Notes: generated by a model from the letters alone, not told the origin. A stretch of DNA of 64,000 nucleotides from Acanthamoeba castellanii str. Neff (GCF_000313135.1 NW_004457313.1:671292-735291); one strand, 5' to 3'; shown: positions 43,901 through 56,400, counted from the stretch's first letter. Program-made: numbers and translations.

Positions 43901-45943
43901 ATCTGCAAGGGCTTCGAGGACTGCTACTTCCGGAGCAAGTCGGCCTGCATCAAGTGCGAGAGCGTCGCCAAGAAGGGCGCAATCTCGCAGCGGGGTCCTG
44001 GCGGCCGTCGTGGGAGTCGCGTTCGGGTTCTACCTCTTCAACTACCGGAAGGCCTTCTACCTCAAGCTGTGCCAGACCATGAACATCATCTCCGACAGCG
44101 ACACCCTCAAGATCCTCCTCCTCTACCTCCAGACCACGTCATCCCTCAACAACATCTGGCCCGACTGGGCTCTCCGGTGCGCACGCCCTCACTTTCCTTC
44201 TGGTCTGGCTTTTTGTGTCATATAACTATTTTTATATATATCTAATAGTTAATTTTTTTAATGGTTGCTCTGCTTGTTCATTTTGAACGCATGCGATGAT
44301 CCAGGCTGGGCATGCGGTACCTGGACATCCGTAATGCCAAGACTGCAGGCACTACACGTGGAATGCGATCAATTTTTTTCGGTCTCAATTCGGCATGGCT
44401 CATGACGATGATGTTGGTGACCACCAGGGCTGGGTCTGGAATGCGTTCTGCCGGTGCTGTCGTCACCCGCGCTCAACCTCCTCTCGTCGTTCCTGCTGAT
44501 CCCGGGGGCCACGGTCCTGGTCCTCGCCTATGTTGGCCTCGCCACCCTCGCCGGCTGGGCCTACGGCAAGTTTGTCGAGTCGAGCGACGACAACGACAAC
44601 CAGCTGCCGCAGGAGCCGGAGCCCTGCAGCCAGCCTGTCAACGACGACGACGACGATGCCACGCCGCTGCTGCTCGCTCCAGGCGCCCGCGACCCGCAGG
44701 CCGGCGGCGAACAGGCAGACGACGTAGCTCCGCCGCCCGCGTCGTCGAGCCGGTGGGGGTTCGGCCTCTACCTGTGGATGTACACGCTCTACTTCCTCTA
44801 CTTCGAGATGTCCAGGCGCGCGCTCGAGGTCTTCAACTGCCCCGAGGAGCCACTCACCCAGGTCCCCTACATGCAGAGCCTCCCCTGGCTCCAGTGCTCT
44901 CTGTACGCATCTCCCTCTTTGCACGCACACGCTCGCACGCTCTCTTGCGACATCATCGTAACCGCAAAGGCCATGACAGGGACACGGAGTGGAGCGTGCT
45001 GGTGCCGATGGCGGCAGTGGCCTTGGCCCTGTACGTGGTGGGGATCCCCATCCTGTTCGGCGTGCTCCTCTTCCTCCACCGGAAGGACATCGATCAGCCG
45101 CAGGTCAACCAATGGTGCGTGCTAGCGGTGACCACGCGACGTGCCCTGAATGGTTTGCATTCCAACAGGGGAAGCACCTCACGATTTGAGATGAATAACG
45201 TTCTTGTCCTGGTTGGTTGATGTGTAACCACCACCACCACCACCACCACCACCACCACCACCACCACCACCACACATGCGCGCAGGCTGGGCAACCTGTA
45301 CTACTGCTACAAGCCACAGTTCTTCTGGTTCGAGCTGGCCATCCTCCTGCGGCGCCTGGCGCTCGCCCTGGCCATCTCCGTGGTGCCCCTCCACACGCCC
45401 TGGCGCGCGAGTCTCATCTTCGTGGTCCTCCTCTTCTCCCTCTGCCTCCAGTTCGTCTTGCAGGCACGCCTCCCTCCCATCTCCCATCTCACAACCCCCC
45501 TTTGGTGTCGGCATAGAATATTTCATCATCATCCATGAATGCTGAACCGTTTGTTCTTCTTCTTCTTCTTTTTCTTCTTTGCATTGCAGCCCTTCAAGAA
45601 GGTGATCGAGAACAGGATGGAGGAGCTGGCCATACTCACGGTGACAGTCACCTTCGGCGCCCAGACGGCGTGGCGCAACCACGGCCAGGTGGGCGCGATC
45701 GTGAGCTACCTGCTCGAGGGCACCACCTACGCCGACGAGCTCCAGGAGAGCCAAGGGTTCAACAGCGCGCTGGTCATCCTGACCCTCGTGCTCAACCTCT
45801 TCGTCCTGGGCCTCCTCTGCGTCGTGCTCGTCTGGCCCCTGGCCCTCCTCCTCTGGCGCAACCTACGCGCCCGCTGGTGGCCACGACGCCCCACCACCGC
45901 CGCCGCTTTCGCCCCTCCCCCAAGCGAATCCCCCAGCAAGTAA
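40979..45943 (+). CDS. LRR receptor-like protein with Cys-rich region and multi-span membrane domain
   Basis: The start [19 protein letters not shown] continues [10 protein letters not shown], a signal peptide. Splicing out about 48 nt restores the frame into [20 protein letters not shown] plant-like LRR cap ([18 protein letters not shown]) precedes about eight LRRs of the L-x-x-N-x-LSG-x-IP type ([50 protein letters not shown]). Next come Cys-rich segments ([38 protein letters not shown]) and then at least seven hydrophobic spans, with [60 protein letters not shown] and [20 protein letters not shown]. The membrane half resembles the TRP/polycystin-like module on the ephrin-receptor-like GCC2/GCC3 proteins of protists. 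Likely a surface receptor or channel-like sensor. No kinase domain is present. Confidence 0.8.
41311..41377. repeat. Pentanucleotide (CGTGT)n microsatellite in intron
   Basis: About 13 nearly perfect copies of CGTGT lie in the intron before the LRR cap exon, ending just upstream of the TGTGCAG acceptor at about 41400. Confidence 0.95.
42330..42418. repeat. Tetranucleotide (GGAT)n microsatellite in intron
   Basis: More than 20 copies of GGAT with a single interruption near 42360. It lies in an intron between two LRR exons of the receptor gene. Confidence 0.95.
45228..45274. repeat. (ACC)n trinucleotide run in intron
   Basis: About 15 copies of CAC/ACC in the intron before the LGNLYYCYK exon of the LRR receptor gene. 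Confidence 0.95.
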
Positions 45944-46008
45944 AGAAAATAAACGAATAAACAAACCTTTCCTTTCTGCACACAGTGGCGGGTGACGGAA
46001 GAATAGTA

Positions 46009-46855
46009 ATGGAGCAAGAAGAGGCCCAAAAGCCTTGCTACGCCTCCTATTGCCTGCTGGCTGACCGTCCGGACTTCGTGCCGACCCTTGCCCGCTGGTT
46101 CTGGCAAGAATGGGCCGTGGTCTACCGGGTTTGCCCCCTTCCCCCCCTCCGCTGGTCTTGCCAACTCCGGAGAAGCTCACCTGCGGAGTATCCTCTCTCT
46201 CTCGTCTCTACCGGGCAGGACTTGGGCCTGCACAGCGAGCAGGAGGTGGGGGCCGACATGCACGCCCGCTGCATGAACCGCGACAAGATACCCCTCACCC
46301 TCGTCGCCTTTGTGCCCGGACCGGATGGGGCCGACATCCCGTGCGCCACCGGTGCGAGCCCAGCCCGTCCCAGCGAGCACCGACATGTGGGTAGCGTGGT
46401 CGTCTGACCAACATCTCTTTCCTCCTCCTCCTCCTCCTCCTCCTGGTGTGTGCCGTGTTAGTGACCCTGGACACGGAGGACCTGCCCACGCACAAGCACA
46501 TCAACTCGTGGCTCGTGTGCGTCTTCGTCGAGGAGCACCACCGAGGCCGAGGTGCGTCCGTCGGCCTGCCTTGCGTCCCTGTGCCGGACAAACAAAGCTC
46601 ACTTTGCTTGCGCTGTGGTGTGTGTCGTGTGTGTGTCGTGTGCTGCGTGTGTGTGGAACAGGATTGGCGGGCGCGCTGCTGACGCAGATTCTGGCCAAGG
46701 CGCGCGAGGTGGGCCTGCCCGAGGTGTGGCTGTGGACCAAGGACCAGACGGCCGCCATGTACGAAAAGTACGGCTGGGTGCGCAAGGAGAGCGCAGTCTA
46801 CCACGGCGACCAGATCAGCATCATGCAGGCGCTCCTCCCGCGGTCCGATGCATGA
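46009..46855 (+). CDS. GNAT-family N-acetyltransferase
   Basis: The start is MEQEEAQKPCYASYCLLADR. Exons then give PDFVPTLARWFWQEWAVVYR, DLGLHSEQEVGADMHARCMN, IPLTLVAFVPG, VTLDTEDLPTHKHINSWLVC, VFVEEHHRGRG joined to LAGALLTQILAKAREVGLPE, and VWLWTKDQTAAMYEKYGWV, ending PRSDA-stop. The HRGRG-LA segment matches the acetyl-CoA pyrophosphate loop (R/Q-x-x-G-x-G/A). W-L-W-T-x-D-x-x-x-MYEKYGW is the usual C-terminal part of the fold. It would move an acetyl group from acetyl-CoA to an amine or protein N-terminus; the substrate is unknown. Short introns carry GT- and CTC-rich tracts. Confidence 0.85.
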
Positions 46856-46951
46856 ACAGCAAAGAAACAGCAGTGGTGCAACAATAACAACAACACTTGA
46901 ACACACAGGCTTTGTTTAATCCAACTGATGGGGGGGGGTTACCGTGGGGTA

Positions 46952-49900
46952 TTACCCCGCCGAAGAAGGCTTCTGTGCGGAGACGGCGTCCTTGAGCGTG
47001 GTCACGAGAACCCTGAATGCTGTCATCCAGCGGATCCGTGCGATGTGGGTGGCCTGCGAGAGCTCCTTCCGTTTGGCCGCCTCCGTTCTGTTTTTGTTGT
47101 GGTCAAAACCAATCAACAACCTCCGGGAGGGAGGGGAGGCGCGTACTCGGCGTCGCACTGCTCGATGGCCGACACGAGCGGGATGGCGCACTGGAGATAC
47201 TTCTCGGCGGCGTCGAGGACGGCCTTACGGTACTCCAGAGGCAGCTTGGCGGCGGTGACCTGCAGCGCGCGCGTGATGGTCCGGAGCAGCTGCCGCACGT
47301 CGGCCGCGTGGAAGCCGCTCGGCGCGTCGCTGCCCGTCTCGTCGGTGCACAGGCCCACCGCCCGGGTGAGCCCCCGCACAACCAGGTTGACGTGCTCCTC
47401 GAGGCCCACCTCCTCCCCGCCACCCGACACGCCCGCCAGCTCGTCGGCCGACCAGCTGAGGGCGCGCGGTGCCAGACGAGGCGACGGCTCACCCGTCCGG
47501 GTCGTCGGAGAGAGCTTCCCCGTCGGCGTCATGGGGCCGCTGCCGCTGCTCGATGTCGATGTCGATGTCGATGTCGATGTCGATGTCGATGTCGATGTCG
47601 ATGTCGATGTCGATGTCGATGTCGAAGCGTGCACTGACTTGTCGAGTCGGTCGAAGGCGGCCAGCAACCTGCCGACGCGACAGGGCACACACACGACACA
47701 CACGACCAGGTCAGTGCGTGAGCCCTGGTCGCCTGGCCCCTCGCCAAGTGGGGGAGAGTGGTGGGGTACCGATTCTTGATCCGACTCTCGGTGCGCGGGG
47801 TCTTGGGCGGAGTCTGCAAGGAGGAGGTACCGCCGGTGCGCGCGCTGGCCGTGGTGCAGGCGCCGCAGCGGATCCACTCGGCCCCGGCGGTGGCCAGGTG
47901 CTGGCAGTCCTGCACGATCTGCGCCCGCCGCTGGAGCGCCTCAGGCCGATCAGCCACCTCCTGCGCGTGCGAAATGACCGTCCTGGCGGTGGTCCCCGAC
48001 CCGAATAAAGGGCACACCAAGGGGTGAGTCGCGGGTGGCGCGGGTGGCCGCGGTGCGGGCGGAAGCCGTGTGTGGTACCGGAGAAGCTCGGCAAAGTTCC
48101 GGAGCGACGAGGCGTCGAGGAAGGTGCATCTGCCGATGTCGCGTCGCCAGGCCCTGAACCTGTCATCGTCATCATCGTCGCCGCCTCCCTGTCCCCAAAT
48201 GGTGTCAGTCGCTCACTGGTGGGCAGATCATTGCGGATCGAAGAGTGGCGCCATGTACGCCATTGGTGGCAGCAGTGGCCTGGCGACGTTGTTGGCCGTT
48301 CGCCAGAGTGTCCCGCTGGTGGTGCACGACACCACTGGCGGTAGCGGCGGCGCCGACGTTCGGGTGGTGGGCCGGCTCTCCGTGGGTCGCCTGTGGTGGT
48401 GCTGCCGCGGGCGCGAGGACTGCCAGCCGCAGCGAAGGGATCGGAGGAGATCGTCCTTCGGTTTTGCCGGAGGAGCTGCTGCTGCTGCTGCTGCTGTTGC
48501 CAATAGAAGCCGAATCGTCCGGCGCGCGCCTGCTCTGTTGCGGCGCCCCCGCGGGTTCCTTCGCCGCCGGCGCCGCCGACGCCACCTGCTCGTCGTCCCC
48601 CACCACGAGAGGGGCGGCGGCGGGGAGCACCACGTGGGCGAGGTGGGCAGCGGCGAGCACGAACTCGCGGCTCTTGGCCTCCAGCACGGCGTCGCTGGCC
48701 GTCGTGTTCTGGCGGAAGAGGCTGGCCAGCTCCAGCATCCGCCCCACCAGCTCCTGGCTCCGCAGGGCCGCCTCGTCGCCCGTCTGCTTCCCCGTCGCGA
48801 CTGTGTGGTGGGCGGCGGTGAGCTCACGGAGGAAGCCAAGAACGTCGCGATCGCAGGCACATGCGAGGCAAGTACGCACGTGCGAGGAGTTTGACGCGGC
48901 TGACGAGGGACTTGGTGGTGAGCACCACGCCGTGCAGGTAGGGCGCCTCCTTGGCCCTCTCCCACGCACCCATCAGCTCCTCCAGACGACCCAACTCTGC
49001 CATCATCATCATCATCATCACAAACAACAACATAATCAACATTTGGGAGGGAGAGAGAGTGCGAGTCCCCGCATGGATGCGGGACAGGCAGCGGTACGAG
49101 TACAGGCCGGGGTACGAGTACCTTGGCTCACGGCGCCCACCGCATCGCCGCTCGCCGGCGCGGACGCAGGCGGCAGGGCCGAAGTGGTAGCGGCGGACTC
49201 TTCGGCGCTGTGTGGGCGGTGGAGGCTGCTCCCAGCTGCGGCGGCGGAGTCGGCAGGTATCGGCGATGTTTGCGCTGCCGCGGAGGCGAGTTGCTGCGGT
49301 TGTGCAGGGCCTCGAGAAGCAGCAGCAGAGGGGGCTGGGTGTGTGTCAAGCTGCTGGCGGCGTCGCTCGTCGGCCTTGGCCTTTTTGATCATCTCCTCCT
49401 CCATGGCCCGCTGGAGGTTGTCCCAGGTGCGCCCCTTGCGCGACGATGCCGTGACCGTCGCCCGCTCCTGCCACAGCCGACGCACGTCCGAGAACAGAGG
49501 AGCGCCTACGGGGGATTGCCCGACGGCGCCACCGCCGCCGATGCCGACAAGGCTCTGGCTCTGGCTCAGCCTGCCCAACACGGGCTCCGGAGACGTCGTG
49601 GGTGCCGCCGGCGGTCGCGTGGCGATAGGCGCCGGCAAGCTCTGGTGCAGCGGCACATCCCGCTGCTGCTGCTGGTGGTGGTGGTGGTGGTGAAGCTCCG
49701 CGAGCGGGCCGGCGATAGCGCCAGCGGGGGACGGCCCCACCGACGCATCGCGCGGGGAGGGCGCCCTGGGATCCGGCTGCGCGATGTCTCGCGGGAGCAG
49801 CAGGGCGCTCAGGTCCAACGGGTGATGGGAAGGGATCGTCGCGGGGACGCCAGCCCCATCGCCCGCAACAGCTTCAGGCGGGGCGGCGAGGCCCAGGCTC

Positions 49901-50976
49901 CGTAGGTCAGCCACCAGGTCCATCAGCCCGCTGTCCTTCTTGTCGTGGCTCCTGTGCTCAGAGCAGATCAGCACCAGAATTGAGAATGTCCGAAAGAAGG
50001 AAGAACGAAGAACGAAGAACGAACAAAGAACGAAGAGGGAGCAGCGCACGATCGGGGTGTGGAGGGTTCGGAGAGGCTGGCAAGGGTGGCATCAAAGTCG
50101 GTGTCTGTCGACTCCAAGTCTCCGTCGTCGGTGGTGTCGTCCCCCGGCTCGAAATCTGCGAGGGCAGCCAGCCGATGAGATCCTTGGGAGGAGGGGGGAC
50201 AAAGAGCGGCCGGCCCACTGAGGAACCTACACGGGGGGGGGAGGAGGAGGTCGGGTTGGGCGGTGGGTCATCGTGGGGCTGGTACGTACCCGGGTCGAGG
50301 TACTTCTTGTAGCGCGGGGAGTCCCACGCGCAATCCAGGGCCAGGGAGGCCAGCTCTGTGCGATGATGAGACGGATGGACGGATGAATGGGTGGTGAACG
50401 CAGCGCGAACGCGACGACCAAGGCGTGGGAGGGAGAGGTACCAGAGAGGTCGTCGTCGTCAAAGACATCGTCGTCGTCGTCGTCGTCGTCGGACTCGGAA
50501 TGGAGGTCGGAGAGGTCGGTAACTTCAGTGTGGCTCACCACATCGGCTCCCTCGCCGTCCAAGTCCGATATCGCCCGTGGGCGCGCGCCGTCCCTGGAGG
50601 CGGGGCTCTTGCTGTTGTTGTTGCCTGGCTTGCCGCCGCCGCCGCCGCCGGCCTCCTTGGCGGCGAGGAAGCGGATGAGCGAGTCAAAGTTGTCGAACGT
50701 CTGGTTGCTGAGGTCAAGGTCCTGCCCCAGCATTGCGCACTCCTGCCATGTACACACGGGACACACGCGGCACACAGCCCGGGCGTGTGAGCGCACAGTC
50801 AGCCCGTGGTGCTCTCCGAGAGGTCTTGGGGCGGTGGCTGCTGGTGGTGGCTGGTACGTACCAGGAGAAGCTGGAGGCTCTCCTTCTCGGGCTTCTTGTG
50901 GACGGACTTGATGACGCTCCCACGACTCTGCAGGGCCGGTTCCGCCCGCTTCTTGTGCGGTGAGTGGCCGGCCCGG

Positions 50977-51024
<48 letters not shown>

Positions 51025-53189
51025 CCACTGGTGCTGCTGGTGGCGGTGTGCTCCGGCGGTTGCGGTGCGCGCGAGAAGGAGTCGAGGGTGGCCTGGAGCT
51101 GCAGGCGCGTGGCCTGGTCGATGAACAGCTCCGAGTGGCGCAGTCCCTTGTATCCCGCCGCCTGCTTCTGCCGAAGCTGGTCTTCGACGTCATCTCCGTG
51201 GGGCTGGTGTGGCGGCGGCGCGTTGCTGCTGCTGCTGCTACTGCTCACGTCGTCGTCGTCGTCGTCGTCGTCGTCAAGATCGTCCCGGGTCCCTCCCGAC
51301 AGCAGGGAGGGAGACGAGGCCGAGACGGGCGGCCGAGGCGCAGCTGGCAGGACGTAGGCAACCGCCGGGAATGAGCACGAGCGCGACTGGGTCTGCGCCT
51401 GCACGACCGGCTTGTGCTCGGTGCTCGCGCTCGGTGTGGAGGAAGACGACGTGGTGGCGGGAAAGGGCGCCGAGCTGCTGGTGCTGCTGGTGGCGGTGGT
51501 GGCGGTGGTGGCGGTGATGGGCAGGGACTTAGAGCCGAAGAGGAAGCTGCCCTTGGACTTGCGGCGGAGCAGGGGCGAGGGCTGGTCGTCGAAGCGGGCG
51601 AAGACGAGGGCCAGGTACACCATCACGCACTTCTCCACCTCTTCGGAGCGCACGCCCGCCTGCAGCTGCAGCGATTCCACATCTGCGCTCGGTTCCCCCT
51701 TGGTGCGTCAGCATTGGATGGTTGGTGTGGGTTGTTGCCCCTTCAATGAAGAGGCACAGAGAGGGAGAGGAGGAGTACCGACGAGCTTGGGCACGCCCCA
51801 CTTGCGGCGAAGCAGGCGGAGGGCGCGCTTCAGATTGCCCCGCTTGTCCTTGGCATCCAGCCCCTCGACCTCCAGCACCTCCGGACATTGCCTGCGTAGG
51901 CCACCAATCAACAATAGGCCGAGGCCGAGGCCCAAGTTCATCATTGCACGCGATTGATCGACGACGAAAAGGAGGAGGAGGAGGAGGAGGAGGGTAGGGC
52001 CGCGGTGCGTACCGGTGGATGAGTGCAGAGAAGAGGGTGCCATCGCTAAAGTCCTGCTGGAAGTTGCTGATCGCCGCAGCCGCCGCGGCCACGGGCGCTG
52101 ATGACAAGGCCACGGAAGTGCGCCCGCCCTCTCTCGCTGCACTGGTCTCGTCTCGGGCGAGGAATCGGGCGAGCTTGTCCTGCAGCGCGCGCCGCACTGC
52201 CGCCACTGCCGCTCCCTGCCCGTCACTCCCGCCGGCGCCGCGGCCCCGGGGCGACGTCGGGGCCGGGAGCAGCGCGCGGAACTGGAAGTGGAGTGCGAGA
52301 GCCCACAGCAGCCCCAGCACTGCCGCCGCGTCTCCGTCCCCTAGCCGCTCTGATCAACCGCCCCAGGTGTGCGCACCCCACGCGCGTCCGTCCGCCTTAC
52401 GTGAGCAATCCACGTCATCACCACCTGCCAAGTGCCGCCGCCGCCGCCGCTGTAGATGATATGTGACACACGTACCGGCCGAGCAGTCGTCGGAGAGGGG
52501 AATGGCGAGCGTGTGCCGCATGAACCGCTGCAGCACCACGTGGTTCGACACCTGCGGCGAGGCACGCATCGTGTGTGTGCGTGCGTATGCCGTGCGTGTG
52601 AGAGATCCCTGACATGTTGCGTGGAGGCGTTCGCCAGCGAGGAGCACTAGCGGGGAGTGCGGTACCTTGTGGGAGCGCGAGCGTGGCTTGTCGTGAGGCA
52701 GCGGTGGGAGTTTGTCGGCGACGTCGGGGGCAAGGCCGGCCAGGAGCCACGCCAGGCCCGACCCGCCCGCCACCCCTGGTGACATTCCCGCGCCGCGCGC
52801 CACATTGGCACGTCGTGTGAGGAACATTGATGCCGTGGAGAGCACGCTTGAGTTCGCTTCGATCGAAGAGAGGGTGGGGGGTTACCGGGGAGGAGGTCGG
52901 GCAGCTTCTTGCCGCGCTTGGCCACGTGGTAGTTGCACCACCGCCCCCAATACTATTTTAGACAAAAACACGACACACGTACGTTATGTACACGTGCCCA
53001 AGAAAACGGCGTACACGCCAGCGGAAATGCCCCCAAGTGTTGGTGGGGAGCGGGAGGAGGGGCCGATCTTTTCACTCTCTTTTCCTTTTGTGTGTCCGGT
53101 GCAGGTCCCCTACAGGTTGGGAAAAGCGGGGGGGGGAGTACCTTGACGAGCATTCGACATTCGTCAGCAGACCACGGGGGCGACGCCAT
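46952..53189 (-). CDS. Giant tandem calponin-homology (CH) actin-binding-type protein
   Basis: The start is MASPPWSADECRMLVK. CH1 is spread over WGRWCNYHVAKRGKKLPDLL, GLAWLLAGLAPDVADKLPPL, NHVVLQRFMRHTLAIPLSDD and VLGLLWALALHFQF. CH2 follows with DKLARFLARDE, NFQQDFSDGTLFSALIHRYR, VEGLDAKDKRGNLKRALRLL and KCVMVYLALVFARFDDQ. The tandem order suggests an actin-binding domain of the filamin/alpha-actinin kind. Beyond it the protein is mostly low complexity: Ser, Asp, Gln and His runs in several exons (about 49.1-51.6 kb). Helical segments lie between them, such as ELVGRMLELASLFRQNTTAS, RQLLRTITRALQVTAAKLPL and KAVLDAAEKYLQCAIPLVSA. It ends AVSAQKPSSAG-stop at 46952-46954. No filamin or spectrin repeat was found. 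The region could be split into two genes, but no in-frame start plus promoter gap is seen. Confidence 0.72.
47551..47625. repeat. Coding hexanucleotide (GATGTC)n run
   Basis: About 12 perfect copies. Read on the minus strand in the CH-protein frame they encode an alternating Ser-Thr chain near the C-terminus, followed by SSSGSG. This kind of coding tract is likely to vary in length between strains. Confidence 0.92.
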
Positions 53190-53425
53190 GACGACGACAG
53201 TGCTACTTGCCGGAAGGAGCGGTAAGGAGGAGTTTAAGCCAAAGTTTACCTCCTCCTCGGGCCTCGCGGTAACGGAGGTTGGTGTACAAAGCAATATAAA
53301 TAAAGAAACTAAAATAATTCTGTTGACTATTAATTATTTATTATGTGTTTAATTGCCGTGTGGTGATTGGCCGGCCCAAGCCCATACACCCACTCCGAAC
53401 GACCCTTCCTTACGTAAGTCTAACC

Positions 53426-56400
53426 CTAGCCTCGCTTGCGTTCGAGGGCGGTCAGTAGCCAGTCGAGGCCCTCGTAGAGCCCGTCGCCTGACGCCGGGCA
53501 CCATCACCGCCAATCAGTCAGTTTTTAACAAGAGACCAGGGTGGTGTCGAGTGGGACGTGTGCGTGGGGGGGGGAGTCATCCAAAGGGACAGTAGTGGAG
53601 CGTGTGTGCGTACCGGTGGGACCGCAGCACGGCTGCAGGTGGTACGGCATGTTGCGCAGCCTGCCCAGCTCCAGGCCCTCGGCCACCTTGGCCGGGGTCA
53701 TGGCCTGTGCGAGTGCCAATGGGTTGGTTTTCGGGGGAAGGGGGTATACCCCACAAGAACAGCGGCAGTCAGGGATGTGTGAATGTGGGTTGGGGGTTGG
53801 TTGGTGTGGCAGGGAGAGGGTAGCGTTACACAGGGCAAGTCCTGCTTGTTGGCGAAGATGAGGCACACGCAGTCCCTCAATTCGTCGTCGGCCAGCATGC
53901 GGTGGAGATCGGCCGCTGCCTCCCCGATGCGCTCCCTTTGTTGGAACCAACGTCACACCGGTGAGGGGTAGAACAAAAAGGGTCTCCGGGGGAGGGGCGT
54001 AGGCTCCGCACGCACCTGTCGTTGGAGTCCACCACCATGACCACGGCCTGCGTGTTCTGGTAGTAGTGCCGCCACAACGGCCGGATCTGGATGACGATGA
54101 CGGCGAAGAAAAATGGTAATAATAATAAAAAAATGAGACAGCGATCTCGGGCAGGGGTGACCAGCAGAGGATCGGGTGTGGGGGTGCCTTGTCTGGTCCT
54201 CCGACATCCCTGCCGGCATGCAGGAAGGACATTGGAGGAGAGTGGCGCGTCGGTAACAGCGTTGTTCGGAGTGGGTGGGAGGTGGGGGGGAGCGAAGGCC
54301 CGCGTACCAGAACGTGAGGTTGTGGTTGCGGTGCTCCAGCGTTTCCACGTTGAAGCCTGCCGGGAGGGGCGCCACGGTGAGCGTCTTGGGGGGGGGGGCG
54401 GTGAGGGGCGCTGGGATGCGAATGCATACCAATGGTGGGGATGGTGGTGACGACCTCGCCCAGCTTCAGCTTGTACAGGATGGTCGTCTTGCCTGTCCCC
54501 CCCAATAATGGCGCACGGGTGAGATGACGAGGGGAAGAACGCTGTGGATGGGCGCGGACGTACCAGCAGCGTCGAGCCCCACCATGAGGATGCGGGCCTC
54601 GCGACGGCCCGTGAAGAGGCGCCCCACGAACGAGCGTCCGAACAGGGAGGCCAGTCGGCCTCCCTTGCTCGCGCTACTCCCAGCGCTCTCGCCCCTGCGC
54701 GCACTCACCACCGATCAGAGGAGAAGCCGCAAGGCCAAGGATTGTGTGCGTCGGCGAGTGCGGACCCAGAGATCCTTCCAAAGGCGGTCTTGAAGGCGGC
54801 CTTCCACGGCTCTCGGCGCTCGGCAATGTCGTGGGCCTCGGTGGCCACCTGCGCGGGACTCATCCAGGGCGTCTGCGTGCGCCTCTGTGCCGCGAACAGC
54901 GCCCGCCACAGTTCGTCGTCTGTGTGGTCCCGGACCGAGTCCGTGTCAGCACAGTGCAGTTGTGCGTGCTCGAGCAGAAGCACGGTGTTCGAGGCCCGCG
55001 CGCGCTGACGGACGGACGCACGTACCTTCGGCGATGAGCTTGAAGGTCGAGTTGGTCTGGGCGAGCTGAGCGAGGCTGCGCACGTCCAGGAGGGAGAGCA
55101 CCGAGTAGAGGAGCTCGTTGGGACACACCTCAAACCTGCCCATGGCCGACGCCTCGTGCGCCTGCCTGGCCTCGGTCGCCTGGTGGGCAGAGATAGGCTC
55201 GTCTGCATCAAAAAAAAAAAAAACCTGTTAGCCCGCCAACTACGGGGCAGCTGCCATCGAAAATCTCGGGCGGTGGCGGTGGGCGGTGGGCGGTGGGCGC
55301 GAACGCGTCACGCGGCCGCACCGATGAGCAGGGCGGTGTGCAGCCACCCACAGGCCGCTCCCACCACACGCTTGCCGCGCAGGGAGGCCACGAGGCGGGG
55401 CTCCAGCTCGTCCTGCGTGGTGTGCGAGTGTCCCAGCTGACCGTACTTGCCTCCTGCGGGGACCCAAGTGGTACATAGCCCCGGCGCACGCGTGACCACC
55501 GCACACGTCAGGGAACCCGAGAGCAGAGCAGAGCACAGCACAGCACAGAATTCGAGCAATTCCACGCACCGCCCCACGTGTAGCAGTCGCCCTGCGCAGT
55601 GATTGCGACAGAATGGGAGACGCCGAGGCCGCCGCCGCCCGCCACCTGGTCCTCGCGGTGAACACATCATGAGGTGCGGAGGAGGTGAGGAGGGCGGACC
55701 GGACGAGCAAGGGGGGCAGATCACGCGGGGCAGAGAAAATGAGAGACCGCACCTGCACCACGGGTACGTCGAGCAGGGCCTCGACGCGGGTGGGCGTACA
55801 GCAGTCCAGGCGCGTGCCGTGGCCCAGCTGGCCGTGCTTGCCCTGAGTGTGTCGGAAGCGCCCTCGAGGTGAGTTGCACATGGATCGTGGCCAAGGGAGG
55901 GAGAGAGAGCGCGCGCGCAGATGGGAGGGGTAACCTGGCCGAAGGAGTAGAGGGCGCCGTCACTGGTCACGCAGAGCGAGTGGTTGTCCCCGCACGCCAC
56001 CCTCCGCACGTGGGAGAGCCCCGGCACCAAGGTGGGCGCCTTCACCTGCTCCGTGTTGCCCGTGCCGCACTGAGACCACACCACCCGCCCCACCAGCCAC
56101 CACCATGCAGAGACCGGTGTGCACGCCGTGAGCAAGCACCGCGCACCACCAAGCGTCATCGTCGTGGCCCACCCAATGGGTGTGCGTTGTCCAGTTGGGG
56201 GCACGCACCTGGCCGTGCCTATTTTCGCCGTACGCAAACACGTGGCCCCGATCTGAGGGCCCGAACGGCGTGAGTGAAGCCCAAAGGAAGCTGGGAGTGG
56301 GGGGGGAGAGAGAGAGAGAGAGAGAGAGGCGGTTGCTGCGATGGTGGAGGAGGAGGAGGAGGAGGAGGGGTACCGGTGAGGAGGAGCACGTGGGAGCCGC

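Noticed and set aside
47469..47640. Plus-strand Met-Ser or Asp-Val repeat frames
   Set aside because: These are alternative readings of the GATGTC repeat. The minus-strand Ser-Thr frame continues into conserved-looking coding sequence of the CH protein.
54564..54711. ARF as an independent gene starting near 54711
   Set aside because: The apparent start is GTG, not ATG, and the first ATG lies inside the G1 region. A 71-nt intron (54695-54765) joins it in frame to the F-box exon, so fusion is preferred.
55026..55143. F-box protein as an independent gene starting at the ATG near 55143
   Set aside because: Possible, but the exon begins 60 bp upstream at a clear acceptor and is in frame with the last RCC1 exon. 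No promoter gap is seen between them.
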